From an uncultured Bacteroidales bacterium (GTDB lineage Bacteria > Bacteroidota > Bacteroidia > Bacteroidales > WCHB1-69): a DNA stretch of 62,700 bases. The stretch covers positions 1 to 62,700 of the forward strand of contig CAJODA010000004.1 of the NCBI GenBank assembly GCA_905233745.1, given 5' to 3'. The notes under the pieces are model-generated. The model did not search any database, was not told the DNA's origin, and worked only from the letters and a program-made list of their open reading frames with translations. Shown in pieces: positions 27,528 through 37,281 of this stretch. The stretch's first letter is position 1. Every line of letters begins with the position of its first letter. Made by a program: the position numbers and the translations under genes.

Positions 27528-29215
27528 AAAAACATTACATCATCCTGTTTTTAGTGCTGGTATTCAGTACGACGGAAGGTCTTCTCGCGCAAAGCACAGA
27601 CACCATGTATGTGGTGAAGCGGCACGTGGTGCGCGACACCGTTTATCTGCGTGACACGGTACGCATCCAAGACACCATCATTATCGCCGACTACATCCAC
27701 AGTGTGGAATTCAAGCGGCTGTTTTACGAGTTGAACGGTGCCGATGCGCAGACGCCGCCCGATTCGTTGGAAAAATTGTGGGCCCAGACGGTTACTTTTT
27801 TGGAAAATCGCGTCGTACATCATGAACAACAAAACGTTTCAACAATGGACAGCATCAAAAAATACGGTTTGGCGGGACTCATGCTGCTGGGCTTGAACGC
27901 CCTCGCGCCTGCGCAGACGCCTTCCCCTTCGCCCGCGGCACATCAGACGAAGGTGCAGAAAGTGCTTCATGACAGCCCATTCAATGGGATCCATTTCGGG
28001 TACACGCTGGAGGCGAATCTGGTTCACCCAGTGGAGATGACAAGTGTGAATACAGGTGCCAAAACATTCTCTTCTCTTCGCTTTGGCGGACGTTTGGGTT
28101 TGGAATGCTCCTACAATTTTGCAGATTATTTCGGCGTGTCGGCGGCCTTGGATTTTGGCTATATAGGGAAGGACAAGAGCGGTGTTTTTTACCCTTACTA
28201 CGGTGTGTCGATGCCTTTGAAGTTTGAGTTTCACCATCCAGTTGCAGACAAATTGTGGGTAACGGCAAATGTTGGGACTCAGCTGCGAATGCCGTGGAGC
28301 ACATTTCTTTACGGTTATGATGGCTCGAAAGGGAGTAATGAATCCAGTAATTATTTAGATGACTTTCAGCAAATAGATTATCATGACTTTGCTTACAACA
28401 GACGTGTGTTTTACGCAGATATTATGGTGGACGTGGGACTCTATTTTCAATTACCGAATCAAGACTATTTACGTTTCTTGGTAGGGTTAAATGTTGCTAC
28501 GACGGATTATTCAAGCGGTACGGTTTTGTCTGGAGCTTATCTTACGATGTATGACTACCCGTACGTATCTCAACGTAACCACTACCTCTACGGCCAGATT
28601 GCCTATTTGCACAGTTTCAGCAAACAGCGAGCCATCATGCAAGCGCAACCTCACTGGAATGCAGACAAGTCATTTTATCGTCATGAGTTTCGGTTGGGGG
28701 TGAGTGATCCCTTAGGCTTTACTTATCTGAGGGAATTGTTTGGTTCTTCTATTTTGGGAGAACCGATAGACGGTATCTCACCCACAAAGCAAATATTCAC
28801 TCCCGTGTTCTCCATGGACTATCATTACCGTGCCTCAAAATGGTTTTGGTTAGGCCTTACCGCTGGTTATAATTTATATAAAGAGAAAGGCTATGGGGAA
28901 CCAGAGAATCTTACGTGGCAGTATAAAGAGCATCATATTCTGATAATGCCCTCTTTGCGGTTCTCCTATCTTAACCGTCCGCATCTGACCCTTTACTCTG
29001 GGCTTTCCGTGGGTTTGTATATTAAACATGGACGAGAATACAGAGATGATGATTGTCTTATCCGGCCGATAACTACTGACCATAACAGAGTGTTCTCCGC
29101 GTTCCAACTTACCGCCTTCGGGTTGAAGGCTGGCGCAAAACACTGGTTCGGCAGTTTCGAACTGGGTGCCGGTATCAAAGGGTTCGTCAATTTTGGGGTG
29201 GGGTACGAGTTTTAA
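27524..29215 (+). CDS. Outer-membrane beta-barrel protein with N-terminal DT-hexapeptide repeats
   Basis: Signal peptide; DTVYLRDTVRIQDTIIIA; many amphipathic strands; C-terminal GAGIKGFVNFGVGYEF; overlaps sigma stop by 4 nt. Confidence 0.78.
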   Translation: MKKHYIILFLVLVFSTTEGLLAQSTDTMYVVKRHVVRDTVYLRDTVRIQDTIIIADYIHSVEFKRLFYELNGADAQTPPDSLEKLWAQTVTFLENRVVHHEQQNVSTMDSIKKYGLAGLMLLGLNALAPAQTPSPSPAAHQTKVQKVLHDSPFNGIHFGYTLEANLVHPVEMTSVNTGAKTFSSLRFGGRLGLECSYNFADYFGVSAALDFGYIGKDKSGVFYPYYGVSMPLKFEFHHPVADKLWVTANVGTQLRMPWSTFLYGYDGSKGSNESSNYLDDFQQIDYHDFAYNRRVFYADIMVDVGLYFQLPNQDYLRFLVGLNVATTDYSSGTVLSGAYLTMYDYPYVSQRNHYLYGQIAYLHSFSKQRAIMQAQPHWNADKSFYRHEFRLGVSDPLGFTYLRELFGSSILGEPIDGISPTKQIFTPVFSMDYHYRASKWFWLGLTAGYNLYKEKGYGEPENLTWQYKEHHILIMPSLRFSYLNRPHLTLYSGLSVGLYIKHGREYRDDDCLIRPITTDHNRVFSAFQLTAFGLKAGAKHWFGSFELGAGIKGFVNFGVGYEF

Positions 29216-29326
29216 AAAGATTCGTTTCATTGAAAAAGAATCCGAATGTGATTTATAATACGTATTAAATGATAAGTTTCGCCTGCACGACCTTCGCGCA
29301 GTCTAGTGCTCAACCAGCGTAAAATC

Positions 29327-31030
29327 CTACTTCACGGGGAACTCGAAATAAGTGTCCGGGAAAGGTTCGTCCCTGAGGGTGAAGTGCCACCATTCGCTAT
29401 CGTAGGGCTTGAACCCGTGTCGTAGCATAGCCTCACGCAGAATCATACGGTTGCGGAACTGCTCCTCCGTAATCCTGTCATTGACCGTATATTCCCCATT
29501 CTCGGGATGACCGCCAAAGTCGGGATGGCTTTCCTCGCCGAACCAGTCGAAAGTGCCGCCCATATCCAGTTCCTTTTCCGTATTCATATCGAAGAGGGTC
29601 AGGTCAACGGTTGAGCCTCGCGTGTGCCCGCTCTTCTCTGCTATGTAATCGAGTTCAAAGAGCCGGCTTTTGTCCACATTGGGGTAGAAATAGCGCCGCA
29701 TAAGCGTATCGGACACATCGGCCCCCCAACGCATAAAATGATCCACCGCCATCTGCGGACGGTAGGCATCGTATATCTTCAACCGGTAGCCGAGGCGCAT
29801 CACATCATCGCTGACGGCCTTCAAGCTGTCGGCAGCCTGTTTCGTCAACAAAGCAACGGGCTGCAAATAGCCGTCAATACGTTCTCCCACAAAATTATAG
29901 GTGCCGTAGTAACGAATCTCCAGAATGGCATCCGGCACCACTTCAGCAATTTTCACAAACTGGCTAGCATCAAGTTCCGGCGCGTTTTTCTTTGGCTCAC
30001 GCAGCTCTTTCGTTCGCACAACACGCTGTTTGCCAGGCATGTCAAACGTTAGGCTAGCGCCATCCGCACGCACGTCCAACGTCACCGGGGCGCCTATAAC
30101 GAGCGGCAAGTTCTTGCGCTCGTGTCCCGCCGGAAATCCGCACATCACCGGGATGTTGTACGGGGCCAAAAGTTCCCGCAACATCTCCACTTCACTATCG
30201 TAGCCCAAGTCTATGTCGCAGTCGGAGAAATCACCCAAGATGACACCCTTGCAATGGGACAGCGCTCCGCTCATTTTCAATACATTGAAAAGACGGTCTA
30301 TGCTGTGCAACGTCTCCTCCACCTCTTCCACGAAGAGGATAAGGTCGGCGCCACCGATTGTCTCGGACTGCATACCCATCAGTGGTGCAAAGGAGGCCAA
30401 ATTTCCACCCACAAGGGTGCCGGTAGCATGTCCGGGAATGTTAAGTTCGTGCGCCGGGAGCTCATAGCGCGGCACCTGGCCCTTGAGCAGGTCACGCACG
30501 AGCGTGCATGAGAGGTCCGTTCCACCCCGTTCGCCAATATTGCAACCCATGACCCCATGGATGCCCATCACACCGGCACACACTTCCATGCCAAGAAGCG
30601 TGGTAATGTCGCTATACCCCACTATCCATTTGGGATTGGAAGTCATCTCCTCCAGCGGAAGCTCCTCCGCCAAATGCAGAGTCCCATAGCCCCCACGCAT
30701 ACAGACGACAGCCTTGATATCAGGGTCGTTGAGCGCCCAGCGAAGATCGGCGAGCCTTTCCTCCGGCGTGCCAGCATACTTGTCCCTGTACCGCTTGCCC
30801 ACATTAGGGCCTACAACCGGCTTAAATCCCCAGTTCTTCAGCACATTCGCCGCCTTGCGGGTTGATTCTTCGGAAACGTAATATGATGGAGTGATGAGTG
30901 CCACCTTGTCCCCGGATTTCAAATAGTCGGGTGCAACACACTTCAATGTCGCGTCACTCTGCTGTCCCTTTGCAAAAGGCACCAGCGTGACAAACAGCAA
31001 TACTAGGAAGGATTTGAAAAACTTTGACAT
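29327..31030 (-). CDS. Secreted fusion: S66 LD-carboxypeptidase + VanX-like D-Ala-D-Ala dipeptidase
   Basis: Signal peptide; S66 GDKVALITPSYYVSEES, GGYGTLHLAEELP, VGYSDITTLL; VanX SGHTRGSTVDLTL, EWWHF. Confidence 0.9.
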   Translation of the reverse strand: MSKFFKSFLVLLFVTLVPFAKGQQSDATLKCVAPDYLKSGDKVALITPSYYVSEESTRKAANVLKNWGFKPVVGPNVGKRYRDKYAGTPEERLADLRWALNDPDIKAVVCMRGGYGTLHLAEELPLEEMTSNPKWIVGYSDITTLLGMEVCAGVMGIHGVMGCNIGERGGTDLSCTLVRDLLKGQVPRYELPAHELNIPGHATGTLVGGNLASFAPLMGMQSETIGGADLILFVEEVEETLHSIDRLFNVLKMSGALSHCKGVILGDFSDCDIDLGYDSEVEMLRELLAPYNIPVMCGFPAGHERKNLPLVIGAPVTLDVRADGASLTFDMPGKQRVVRTKELREPKKNAPELDASQFVKIAEVVPDAILEIRYYGTYNFVGERIDGYLQPVALLTKQAADSLKAVSDDVMRLGYRLKIYDAYRPQMAVDHFMRWGADVSDTLMRRYFYPNVDKSRLFELDYIAEKSGHTRGSTVDLTLFDMNTEKELDMGGTFDWFGEESHPDFGGHPENGEYTVNDRITEEQFRNRMILREAMLRHGFKPYDSEWWHFTLRDEPFPDTYFEFPVK

Positions 31031-31068
31031 TTTTGAATACTAGCTATGAAGTTAAACAGTTTCAGAGC

Positions 31069-32013
31069 TCAACTATTATTGAGCAGGGCAAGGGTTTGGT
31101 CATAAAATTCATCAAAATCATTGATGCGCAGCAGTTGTCGAAGCGTATCTGATGGCAAGCGGAGGTGGAATGCGTAATAGTGCCACAATTCCTTAAGTTT
31201 CGCCAAGGTGCTTTTCTCTTTTACTGCATCCAGCATCTCACTAGTCCAAAGCTGGTAGTATTTCAGGAAGCGCTGGCGACTGTCTCCCGTGTCCATTCCC
31301 TTGAGTTCCTCGGCCAGGAAAGGGTTTTGCAGGACACCTCGGCCCAGCATCCAGTCATCCACGGTCGGGAAGCGGACACTTAGCCGCTGGTAATCTTCCA
31401 CAGAAAACAAGTCACCACTGTAAACGATTCTGTGTGTCGTATGGCGACAGAACACGTCCATTTGTTCTAAGTCGGGGGTACCGTCGTACATCTGCACGCC
31501 CAATCGAGGGTGTATAACAATAAAATCCAGGGGGTAATTCTCCAGGCGTTCCAGAATAGCCAGGCCCTCTGAGGGGTCAAGGAGGCCCAGTCGCATTTTC
31601 ACGGAAAATCTGAAGGGTGTCTGTGTGGTGGCGGCGCGCACCACTGCTTCCACGGTGTCTGGATCGGGCATAATGCCGCACCCGCGCCGCCGGCGCACCA
31701 CTTGGGCCACCGGACAGCCGATGTTCCAGTTGAACGCTTCATAGCCGTACAGATTGTGCACCGCCCGCATGGTATCCACAAAATGATCCGGTTTGTTGCC
31801 CATCAACTGCGGTATGGCCGGCACCTGCGTATTGTGTTTCGGCCAGATGTCACGCCAATTGCGCACATTCAGTTTCGCAGCCTCCTGAACGGGCAAAAAG
31901 GGTGTAACACAACAGTCCATACCGCCAAAGTGGCGATACAGACTGTTGCGGAACATAAAGTTCGTAATTCCGTGCAGGGGCGCCAGCCAGATTCTCATCC
32001 TACTGGACCACAA
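31069..32013 (-). CDS. dus: tRNA-dihydrouridine synthase family protein
   Basis: APLHGITNFMFRN, NWNIGCPVAQVVRRRRGCGIM, FRFSVKMRLG, GRGVLQNPFLAEEL. Confidence 0.9.
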   Translation of the reverse strand: MWSSRMRIWLAPLHGITNFMFRNSLYRHFGGMDCCVTPFLPVQEAAKLNVRNWRDIWPKHNTQVPAIPQLMGNKPDHFVDTMRAVHNLYGYEAFNWNIGCPVAQVVRRRRGCGIMPDPDTVEAVVRAATTQTPFRFSVKMRLGLLDPSEGLAILERLENYPLDFIVIHPRLGVQMYDGTPDLEQMDVFCRHTTHRIVYSGDLFSVEDYQRLSVRFPTVDDWMLGRGVLQNPFLAEELKGMDTGDSRQRFLKYYQLWTSEMLDAVKEKSTLAKLKELWHYYAFHLRLPSDTLRQLLRINDFDEFYDQTLALLNNS

Positions 32014-32974
32014 CTTTTTTGGTCAGCGTCTGGTTCCCTTGTTCAATAAACAGCATGTAAACACCGGGAACCAAGCTGTGGACATTCACCTCTTCCACAC
32101 CTGTGACGTTCTTTCTAAACGCTATTGTACGACCGGTGAGATCTGAAAGTTTATACTGATAACGTTCACCGGAGGCCGGGGCAATGCAGAAACGGTCTGT
32201 TGCAGGGTTGGGATAGATGTTGACTTTCACAGTTTCGTGCTCCGCGACACCCACGTAATAGTTGAGCTCCACGTCATCCACATAGAGTTCTGTAGAGTCG
32301 CTGGTGGTAAATCCACCGGAAGCGATGATAATGCAGATGGAATCGCACGGAGCAAACGGACTGTCAAAGGAGCAAACCAGCTGTGTGTACTCAGGTAAAG
32401 TTTCAGAGACCTCAATTTGCGCATAAGACACAGGGGTGCCATTCTGCTTGGTATAGGCAATAACGCGCATGGTATCCATATTCTGAGGCAGATACTTCAC
32501 CCATAATTTCAGGTTTTCGGGAGTGCTCTCACAGGGCATACCGGAAGCCAAAGAATTCAAGAAAGTGGCCAGAGACTCAATATTATCCATATTCAAGCTA
32601 TCCAAACCGCCACTAATCAAATCCGTAATGACACTCATCGGGATATTGAACTCTCCGGCGCTACCCAACTGGGCGATACCGGGAATCTTCAAGCTGTAAG
32701 AGGTAGAAGGCACACCGATGGTGGAAGCCATCAGTTTGAGGGCATAGTTCCCGCTATGCGCATCAGAGGTTTGTGAACCGAAGTTCGCACTCACAGGATA
32801 GGGAAATTCTCCAATATACGGGAGAGTGGCTATCACATTACCACTGATACTGGTGGTCCAGTTATCCGGCCGGCCATTGGTCCAGTTTTCAAACCCACCG
32901 TTCGGCACTGTGGTTTGTGCCATGGCACATGCCACTAAAGCCACTAAAAAGAGGGAAAAAATCGATTTTTTCAT
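32000..32974 (-). CDS. Secreted protein with T9SS type A sorting domain
   Basis: Signal peptide, TVPNGGFENWTNG; C-terminal VNIYPNPATDRFCI...LSDLTGRTI...LVPGVYMLFIEQG. Confidence 0.85.
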   Translation of the reverse strand: MKKSIFSLFLVALVACAMAQTTVPNGGFENWTNGRPDNWTTSISGNVIATLPYIGEFPYPVSANFGSQTSDAHSGNYALKLMASTIGVPSTSYSLKIPGIAQLGSAGEFNIPMSVITDLISGGLDSLNMDNIESLATFLNSLASGMPCESTPENLKLWVKYLPQNMDTMRVIAYTKQNGTPVSYAQIEVSETLPEYTQLVCSFDSPFAPCDSICIIIASGGFTTSDSTELYVDDVELNYYVGVAEHETVKVNIYPNPATDRFCIAPASGERYQYKLSDLTGRTIAFRKNVTGVEEVNVHSLVPGVYMLFIEQGNQTLTKKVVVQ

Positions 32975-33025
32975 ATTATTGGGATTTTTAAAGATTTAAT
33001 ACAATTGTCAATCCAATATCGTTCA

Positions 33026-33811
33026 TCACCAAACACTGGTCCAATCTTCGCGGTCGCGGACGGAGGGATCTTTCCAATACTCGCGCAGCTTCGCATATTT
33101 GAGAAAACTGTTATGCGCGATAGCTTTGGAGAGCACATATCCGTCAAGTCCGCCGAAGAGGCCGCCACGCAGAAAATAGTTGACGAAAAAGGCAGTGAAC
33201 CCATGGAGAAACGGGGAGAGCGGGCCCGATTTTTTTCCGTTCAGGAAGAGAATTTTAGCGCCACGGGTACTGTAGTTCCGTTCCGGTTTGGCAAAGAGTT
33301 CGTCATAGTTATGATAACGATAGTGTATCAGGTCTGCATCCAGGCGTTTTGTGTTATGAGTGGGCACATAAGCGTGCTGCTTCAGCTGCGCAAACTGCAA
33401 GCGATCTTTGCGGAACACTCTCACCAGGTAGTCGGGATACCAGCGACAGCACTTCACCCACCGCTGGCCGATGTAGTTGCGACGGCGCACTGCGAAACCG
33501 TCGTACTGAGTATGCTCCAAGTCTGTCCGTTGCAACATTTCCACCAACTCATCCGACAATCTCTCGTCTGCATCTATGCTGATCACCCAATTGTTCTTGG
33601 CATATGGCAGTGCCAGGTTCTTTTGCAGCCCGTCACCTATGTATTCGTGCAGATAGACCTTCGCTCCGGCGGCACGCGCCACCTCCACGGTCCGGTCCTT
33701 GCTGTATGAGTCGGTCACAATGACCTCATCGCACACGCGCAACAGCGACTGCACGCACTCGGTGATGTTGCGCTCTTCGTTGAGGGTGGTTATGATGCCG
33801 GTGATGTTCAT
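33026..33811 (-). CDS. Glycosyltransferase family 2 (WaaE/KdtX-like)
   Basis: MNITGIITTLNEERNITECVQSL...VTDSYSKDRTVEVA...WVISIDADERLS. Confidence 0.9.
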   Translation of the reverse strand: MNITGIITTLNEERNITECVQSLLRVCDEVIVTDSYSKDRTVEVARAAGAKVYLHEYIGDGLQKNLALPYAKNNWVISIDADERLSDELVEMLQRTDLEHTQYDGFAVRRRNYIGQRWVKCCRWYPDYLVRVFRKDRLQFAQLKQHAYVPTHNTKRLDADLIHYRYHNYDELFAKPERNYSTRGAKILFLNGKKSGPLSPFLHGFTAFFVNYFLRGGLFGGLDGYVLSKAIAHNSFLKYAKLREYWKDPSVRDREDWTSVW

Positions 33812-33912
33812 GAGGGGTAAACGGTAAAAGGGGTGAAGGGTGTAAAGGGGGTAAAGGGGGTGAATGGGGTGAATGGGGTGAATGAGGTAAAAGGGGTGAA
33901 TGCGGTGAAGGG
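33812..33912. repeat. Degenerate 9-nt array (GGGGTGAAT)n filling the murA-GT2 spacer
   Basis: gggggtgaatggggtgaatggggtgaatgaggtaaaaggggtgaatgcggtgaaggg. Confidence 0.9.
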
Positions 33913-35220
33913 TTATTTGCGGCGTTCGATGGCAGCGCCCAAGTCGTTAAGGCGTTCCACGATATATTGGTAACCGCGGTCGATTTGCTCGACGTTCTGG
34001 ATAACGCTGGTACCCTTGGCGGACAACGCAGCGATAAGCAGGGATACACCCGCACGAATATCCGGAGAGTACATCGTCGTGGCACGTAGAGGTTTACGGC
34101 GTTCAAGTCCGATAACAATTGCCCGGTGGGGATCGCAAAGGGTAATCTGCGCGCCCATCGACTGCAGGTTATCAACAAAGAAGAGGCGGCTCTCGAACAT
34201 CTTCTGATGGATAAGCACGCTGCCACGGGCTTGGATGGCGGTCACAAGTGCGATGCTGATCAAGTCGGGAGTGAAGCCGGGCCACGGGGCATCCGCAATG
34301 GTGAGGATGGAGCCGTCCATGTTGGTCTCCACTTCGTAGAAATCCTGCTCGTGGACCACAATATCATCGCCCTGCAGCTCAAAGTCGATGCCGAGTTTCT
34401 TGAAGGTATAGGGAATGATGCCCAGATGCTGGCATGAACAATCTTTGATTGTAATCGAAGACTGATTCAGGGCGGCCATGCCGATAAAGCTGCCGATCTC
34501 AATCATGTCGGGTAAAATGCGGTGTTCGCAGCCGTGCAGTTTCTCCACACCTTCTATGGTAAGCAGGTTTGATCCGATTCCGGAGATGCGGGCGCCCATA
34601 TTGTTCAGCATAGTACACAGCTGATAGAGATAGGGTTCGCACGCTGCATTGAAGATGGTGGTCTTGCCCTCCGCCAGCACGGCAGCCATCACAATGTTGG
34701 CCGTGCCCGTCACGGAGGCCTCGCTGAGCAGCATGTAAGTGCCTTTCAGATGTTCGGCCTCAAGCTGGAAGAAGTTGCCATCATCCGAAAGATGGATGTT
34801 TGCGCCGAGATTCTCAAAACCTTCAAAGTGGGTGGTAAGCGGACGACGGCCGATCTGATCACCTCCGGGGCGACCAGCGTAAGCCTTGCCAAATCGCGCC
34901 AAAAGCGGTCCGAGCACCATAATGGAAGCCCGAATGGAAGCCGACAACTTGCCAAACTCCGGAGTCGTCAACATCTCAAGATTCACGTCATCAGCCTGAA
35001 AAGTAAACGTGTCCTTGCTGATCTCGGTAATCTTCACTCCCATCAATGAGAGAATGTCCTTATAGCGCCGCGTATCACGGATGTCCGGCAGGTTAGATAT
35101 GGTAACCGGCTCCGAGGTGAGCAGCACAGCAGACAGCACCTGGAGGGCTTCGTTCTTAGCCCCTTGGGGAATAATCTCCCCGTGCAACTTATGACCGCCT
35201 TCTATGATAAACTCTGACAT
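33913..35220 (-). CDS. murA: UDP-N-acetylglucosamine 1-carboxyvinyltransferase
   Basis: GGHKLHGEIIPQGAKNEALQVLSAVLL; GRPGGDQIGRRPL; catalytic region SEASVTGTANIVMAAVLAEG. Confidence 0.94.
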   Translation of the reverse strand: MSEFIIEGGHKLHGEIIPQGAKNEALQVLSAVLLTSEPVTISNLPDIRDTRRYKDILSLMGVKITEISKDTFTFQADDVNLEMLTTPEFGKLSASIRASIMVLGPLLARFGKAYAGRPGGDQIGRRPLTTHFEGFENLGANIHLSDDGNFFQLEAEHLKGTYMLLSEASVTGTANIVMAAVLAEGKTTIFNAACEPYLYQLCTMLNNMGARISGIGSNLLTIEGVEKLHGCEHRILPDMIEIGSFIGMAALNQSSITIKDCSCQHLGIIPYTFKKLGIDFELQGDDIVVHEQDFYEVETNMDGSILTIADAPWPGFTPDLISIALVTAIQARGSVLIHQKMFESRLFFVDNLQSMGAQITLCDPHRAIVIGLERRKPLRATTMYSPDIRAGVSLLIAALSAKGTSVIQNVEQIDRGYQYIVERLNDLGAAIERRK

Positions 35221-35286
35221 GTTTGACTATAAACATTGACTATAAACCATGTACCTTGAACCTTGTACCCTGCACCGGTTCCTCAA

Positions 35287-36519
35287 TTATTCAGGAATGA
35301 CAATCGGGAATTGCTGCGTGAATTCCATACGGTACGGGGCACCGATGATGTTCGTCAGGAAGTCCACATACTGGTCGGTGAACATGAACTTGTTGGAATC
35401 GTAGTATGCGGCTGGGAGGGGGAAGTTGCCCACGTTGCCCATTTCAATTTCAGAGGCATGGAACTCCTCAAGTTCTTCGTAGGGCACGATGTCGCGCATC
35501 ACAGCCATCTTACCGTAATCCTCACGGAGGAGGAGATCCACCACCTTGTCAGCCAGGGTAGAGGTAAGGCGGCGATCGTACTCATAGCACTTGCCAGAAC
35601 GCGGAATGTAACCGGAAATCTGTCCACGAGCCTCAACACCGAGTCTCTTGTTGATTTCGGAAGCGATGACGCCGCTCACGCCACCAAAGCGCGGGTGTCC
35701 ATACTCGTCCAGATCAGAGGAGGCGTAAACCATACCCAGTTCCTGTTTCTCATCATCCCACCAGCGAACGCCTTCAGACACTGCGATAATCAAGCTGTGT
35801 TTCGGGGAGCGCATGTAGTTCTCCTTCACAGACTCAAAGAAGAACTCCTTGCGTTCCTTGGTCATCTCAACCTCAGGAACAAGGGCCATCTGAGCGCCGC
35901 CGAAGATGGCAGAGCCGGTAAGCCAGCCGGCATCACGGCCCATCACCTCCAGCACCATGATGCGCTGGTGAGACTCGTTGGTGGTATGAAGTTTGCTGGT
36001 CAGCTTCTTTATTGCCATGGCACCGGATGCGAAACCGGGGCACAAGACGGTCTCGTGCTGCTGTCCCTGATAATGGTGCCAGGTATGGGTGCGCAAGTCA
36101 TTGTCAATGGTCTTTGGGAATCCGATCACAGGGATGCCGAATTTCTCATACATCTTGCGGGCTGCGCCATTGGTGTCGTCTCCGCCGATGGTCACGAGCA
36201 CATCGATTTTGTATCGCTCAATGTTGCGAAGAATCTGCTGGGAGCGATCCTCAGGATTCTTCTTGCTGGGGAAAGGATTGGTTCTGGAGGAGAGCAATGC
36301 CGTACCACCATAAATACCATTGTAGGAGATATTGGTCAAATCGACCACATCGCCATCTCCAAGCAGACCTTTCCAGCCGCGGAGGATACCGTAAACCTTA
36401 AAACCGAGCATGGACGCCCTATTGCGCACACATTCGATGCTAGAATTGATAGCCGGGGTGTCGCCACCGCCAGAAAGAATGGCTAAAGTTTTGCCTTTAA
36501 ACAATTTGTCTGTTCTCAT
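35287..36519 (-). CDS. 6-phosphofructokinase, PPi-type signature
   Basis: SGGGDTPAIN, IGGDDTNGAA, GFPKTIDNDL, MGRDAGWL. Confidence 0.92.
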   Translation of the reverse strand: MRTDKLFKGKTLAILSGGGDTPAINSSIECVRNRASMLGFKVYGILRGWKGLLGDGDVVDLTNISYNGIYGGTALLSSRTNPFPSKKNPEDRSQQILRNIERYKIDVLVTIGGDDTNGAARKMYEKFGIPVIGFPKTIDNDLRTHTWHHYQGQQHETVLCPGFASGAMAIKKLTSKLHTTNESHQRIMVLEVMGRDAGWLTGSAIFGGAQMALVPEVEMTKERKEFFFESVKENYMRSPKHSLIIAVSEGVRWWDDEKQELGMVYASSDLDEYGHPRFGGVSGVIASEINKRLGVEARGQISGYIPRSGKCYEYDRRLTSTLADKVVDLLLREDYGKMAVMRDIVPYEELEEFHASEIEMGNVGNFPLPAAYYDSNKFMFTDQYVDFLTNIIGAPYRMEFTQQFPIVIPE

Positions 36520-36549
36520 ATAGATAGTCTTTAAAATAATAATTTCACT

Positions 36550-37239
36550 CTATTCTCCTAAAAGCCGGTTGTCTTCCACTCTATGAGTGCTGTCTGTTCT
36601 AATCAGATACTCTTCGCAGCGCATCTCCTCCAAAATTCCATCTACCATTTTGTCCAGAATATAACTCTGAACATCAAAGGAAACAGGTTTGCCCGTAATC
36701 GTATAGTATGTTCCCACCATCTCATCCCAGACGTCGTTCACTTTGAAGATTCCCATACGGATAGCGACTTGGGACCTCATAGCCTCACACACGGTGCTTT
36801 TCTGCATCTTGGCAAAATAATTGGTGATAGCCGGTGATTCGCCCTTAATCAGCTCATCATAATCATACACCACAAGATTGGTAATGGCGTCTGAGAATGC
36901 CGTTTTCGCAACGGAATAACAGCTCTCTGCCATACCGTTGGTGAAAACAACCAGGGAATCGGTGAGGTTTCCATGGCCATGTGCAGCCAGCGTGTCAATC
37001 ATAGCCTGGTTAGAAGCGAAATCTATCTTGTAAATGCCATCTTTATAGGCAGAGAAACCGTCTGCCTTGCAGAGATAGGTTACAGCCGTATCCAAAGAGG
37101 ACTCCAGACATGTTTTAATGGCGTTCGCCTTCTGACCGTTGGTGTATAAGTTGTCGGCATACGTGCCCGTATTATCGTGACAAGCGCTAAAAAGAGCCAA
37201 GCCAAGCACAGCAAGGCATAAGATTCGAATTTTCTTCAT
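36550..37239 (-). CDS. Lipoprotein of unknown function
   Basis: MKKIRILCLAVLGLALFSAC lipobox. Confidence 0.65.
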   Translation of the reverse strand: MKKIRILCLAVLGLALFSACHDNTGTYADNLYTNGQKANAIKTCLESSLDTAVTYLCKADGFSAYKDGIYKIDFASNQAMIDTLAAHGHGNLTDSLVVFTNGMAESCYSVAKTAFSDAITNLVVYDYDELIKGESPAITNYFAKMQKSTVCEAMRSQVAIRMGIFKVNDVWDEMVGTYYTITGKPVSFDVQSYILDKMVDGILEEMRCEEYLIRTDSTHRVEDNRLLGE

Positions 37240-37269
37240 TATTTTATAAAATTTGTGTGCAAAGATACT

Positions 37270-37277
37270 TATTTTTG
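37270..37277 (+). promoter_or_regulatory. -7 box TATTTTTG abutting the birA start
   Basis: TAnnTTTG ends 5 nt before ATG 37282. Confidence 0.55.
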
Positions 37278-37281
37278 CAGT

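Noticed and set aside
33726-34226. Minus-strand ORF with SPHSPHSPPLPPLHPS
   Set aside because: Out-of-frame translation of the 9-nt array and the murA 3' end
35263-36486. 407-aa plus-strand ORF
   Set aside because: Antisense shadow of the phosphofructokinase
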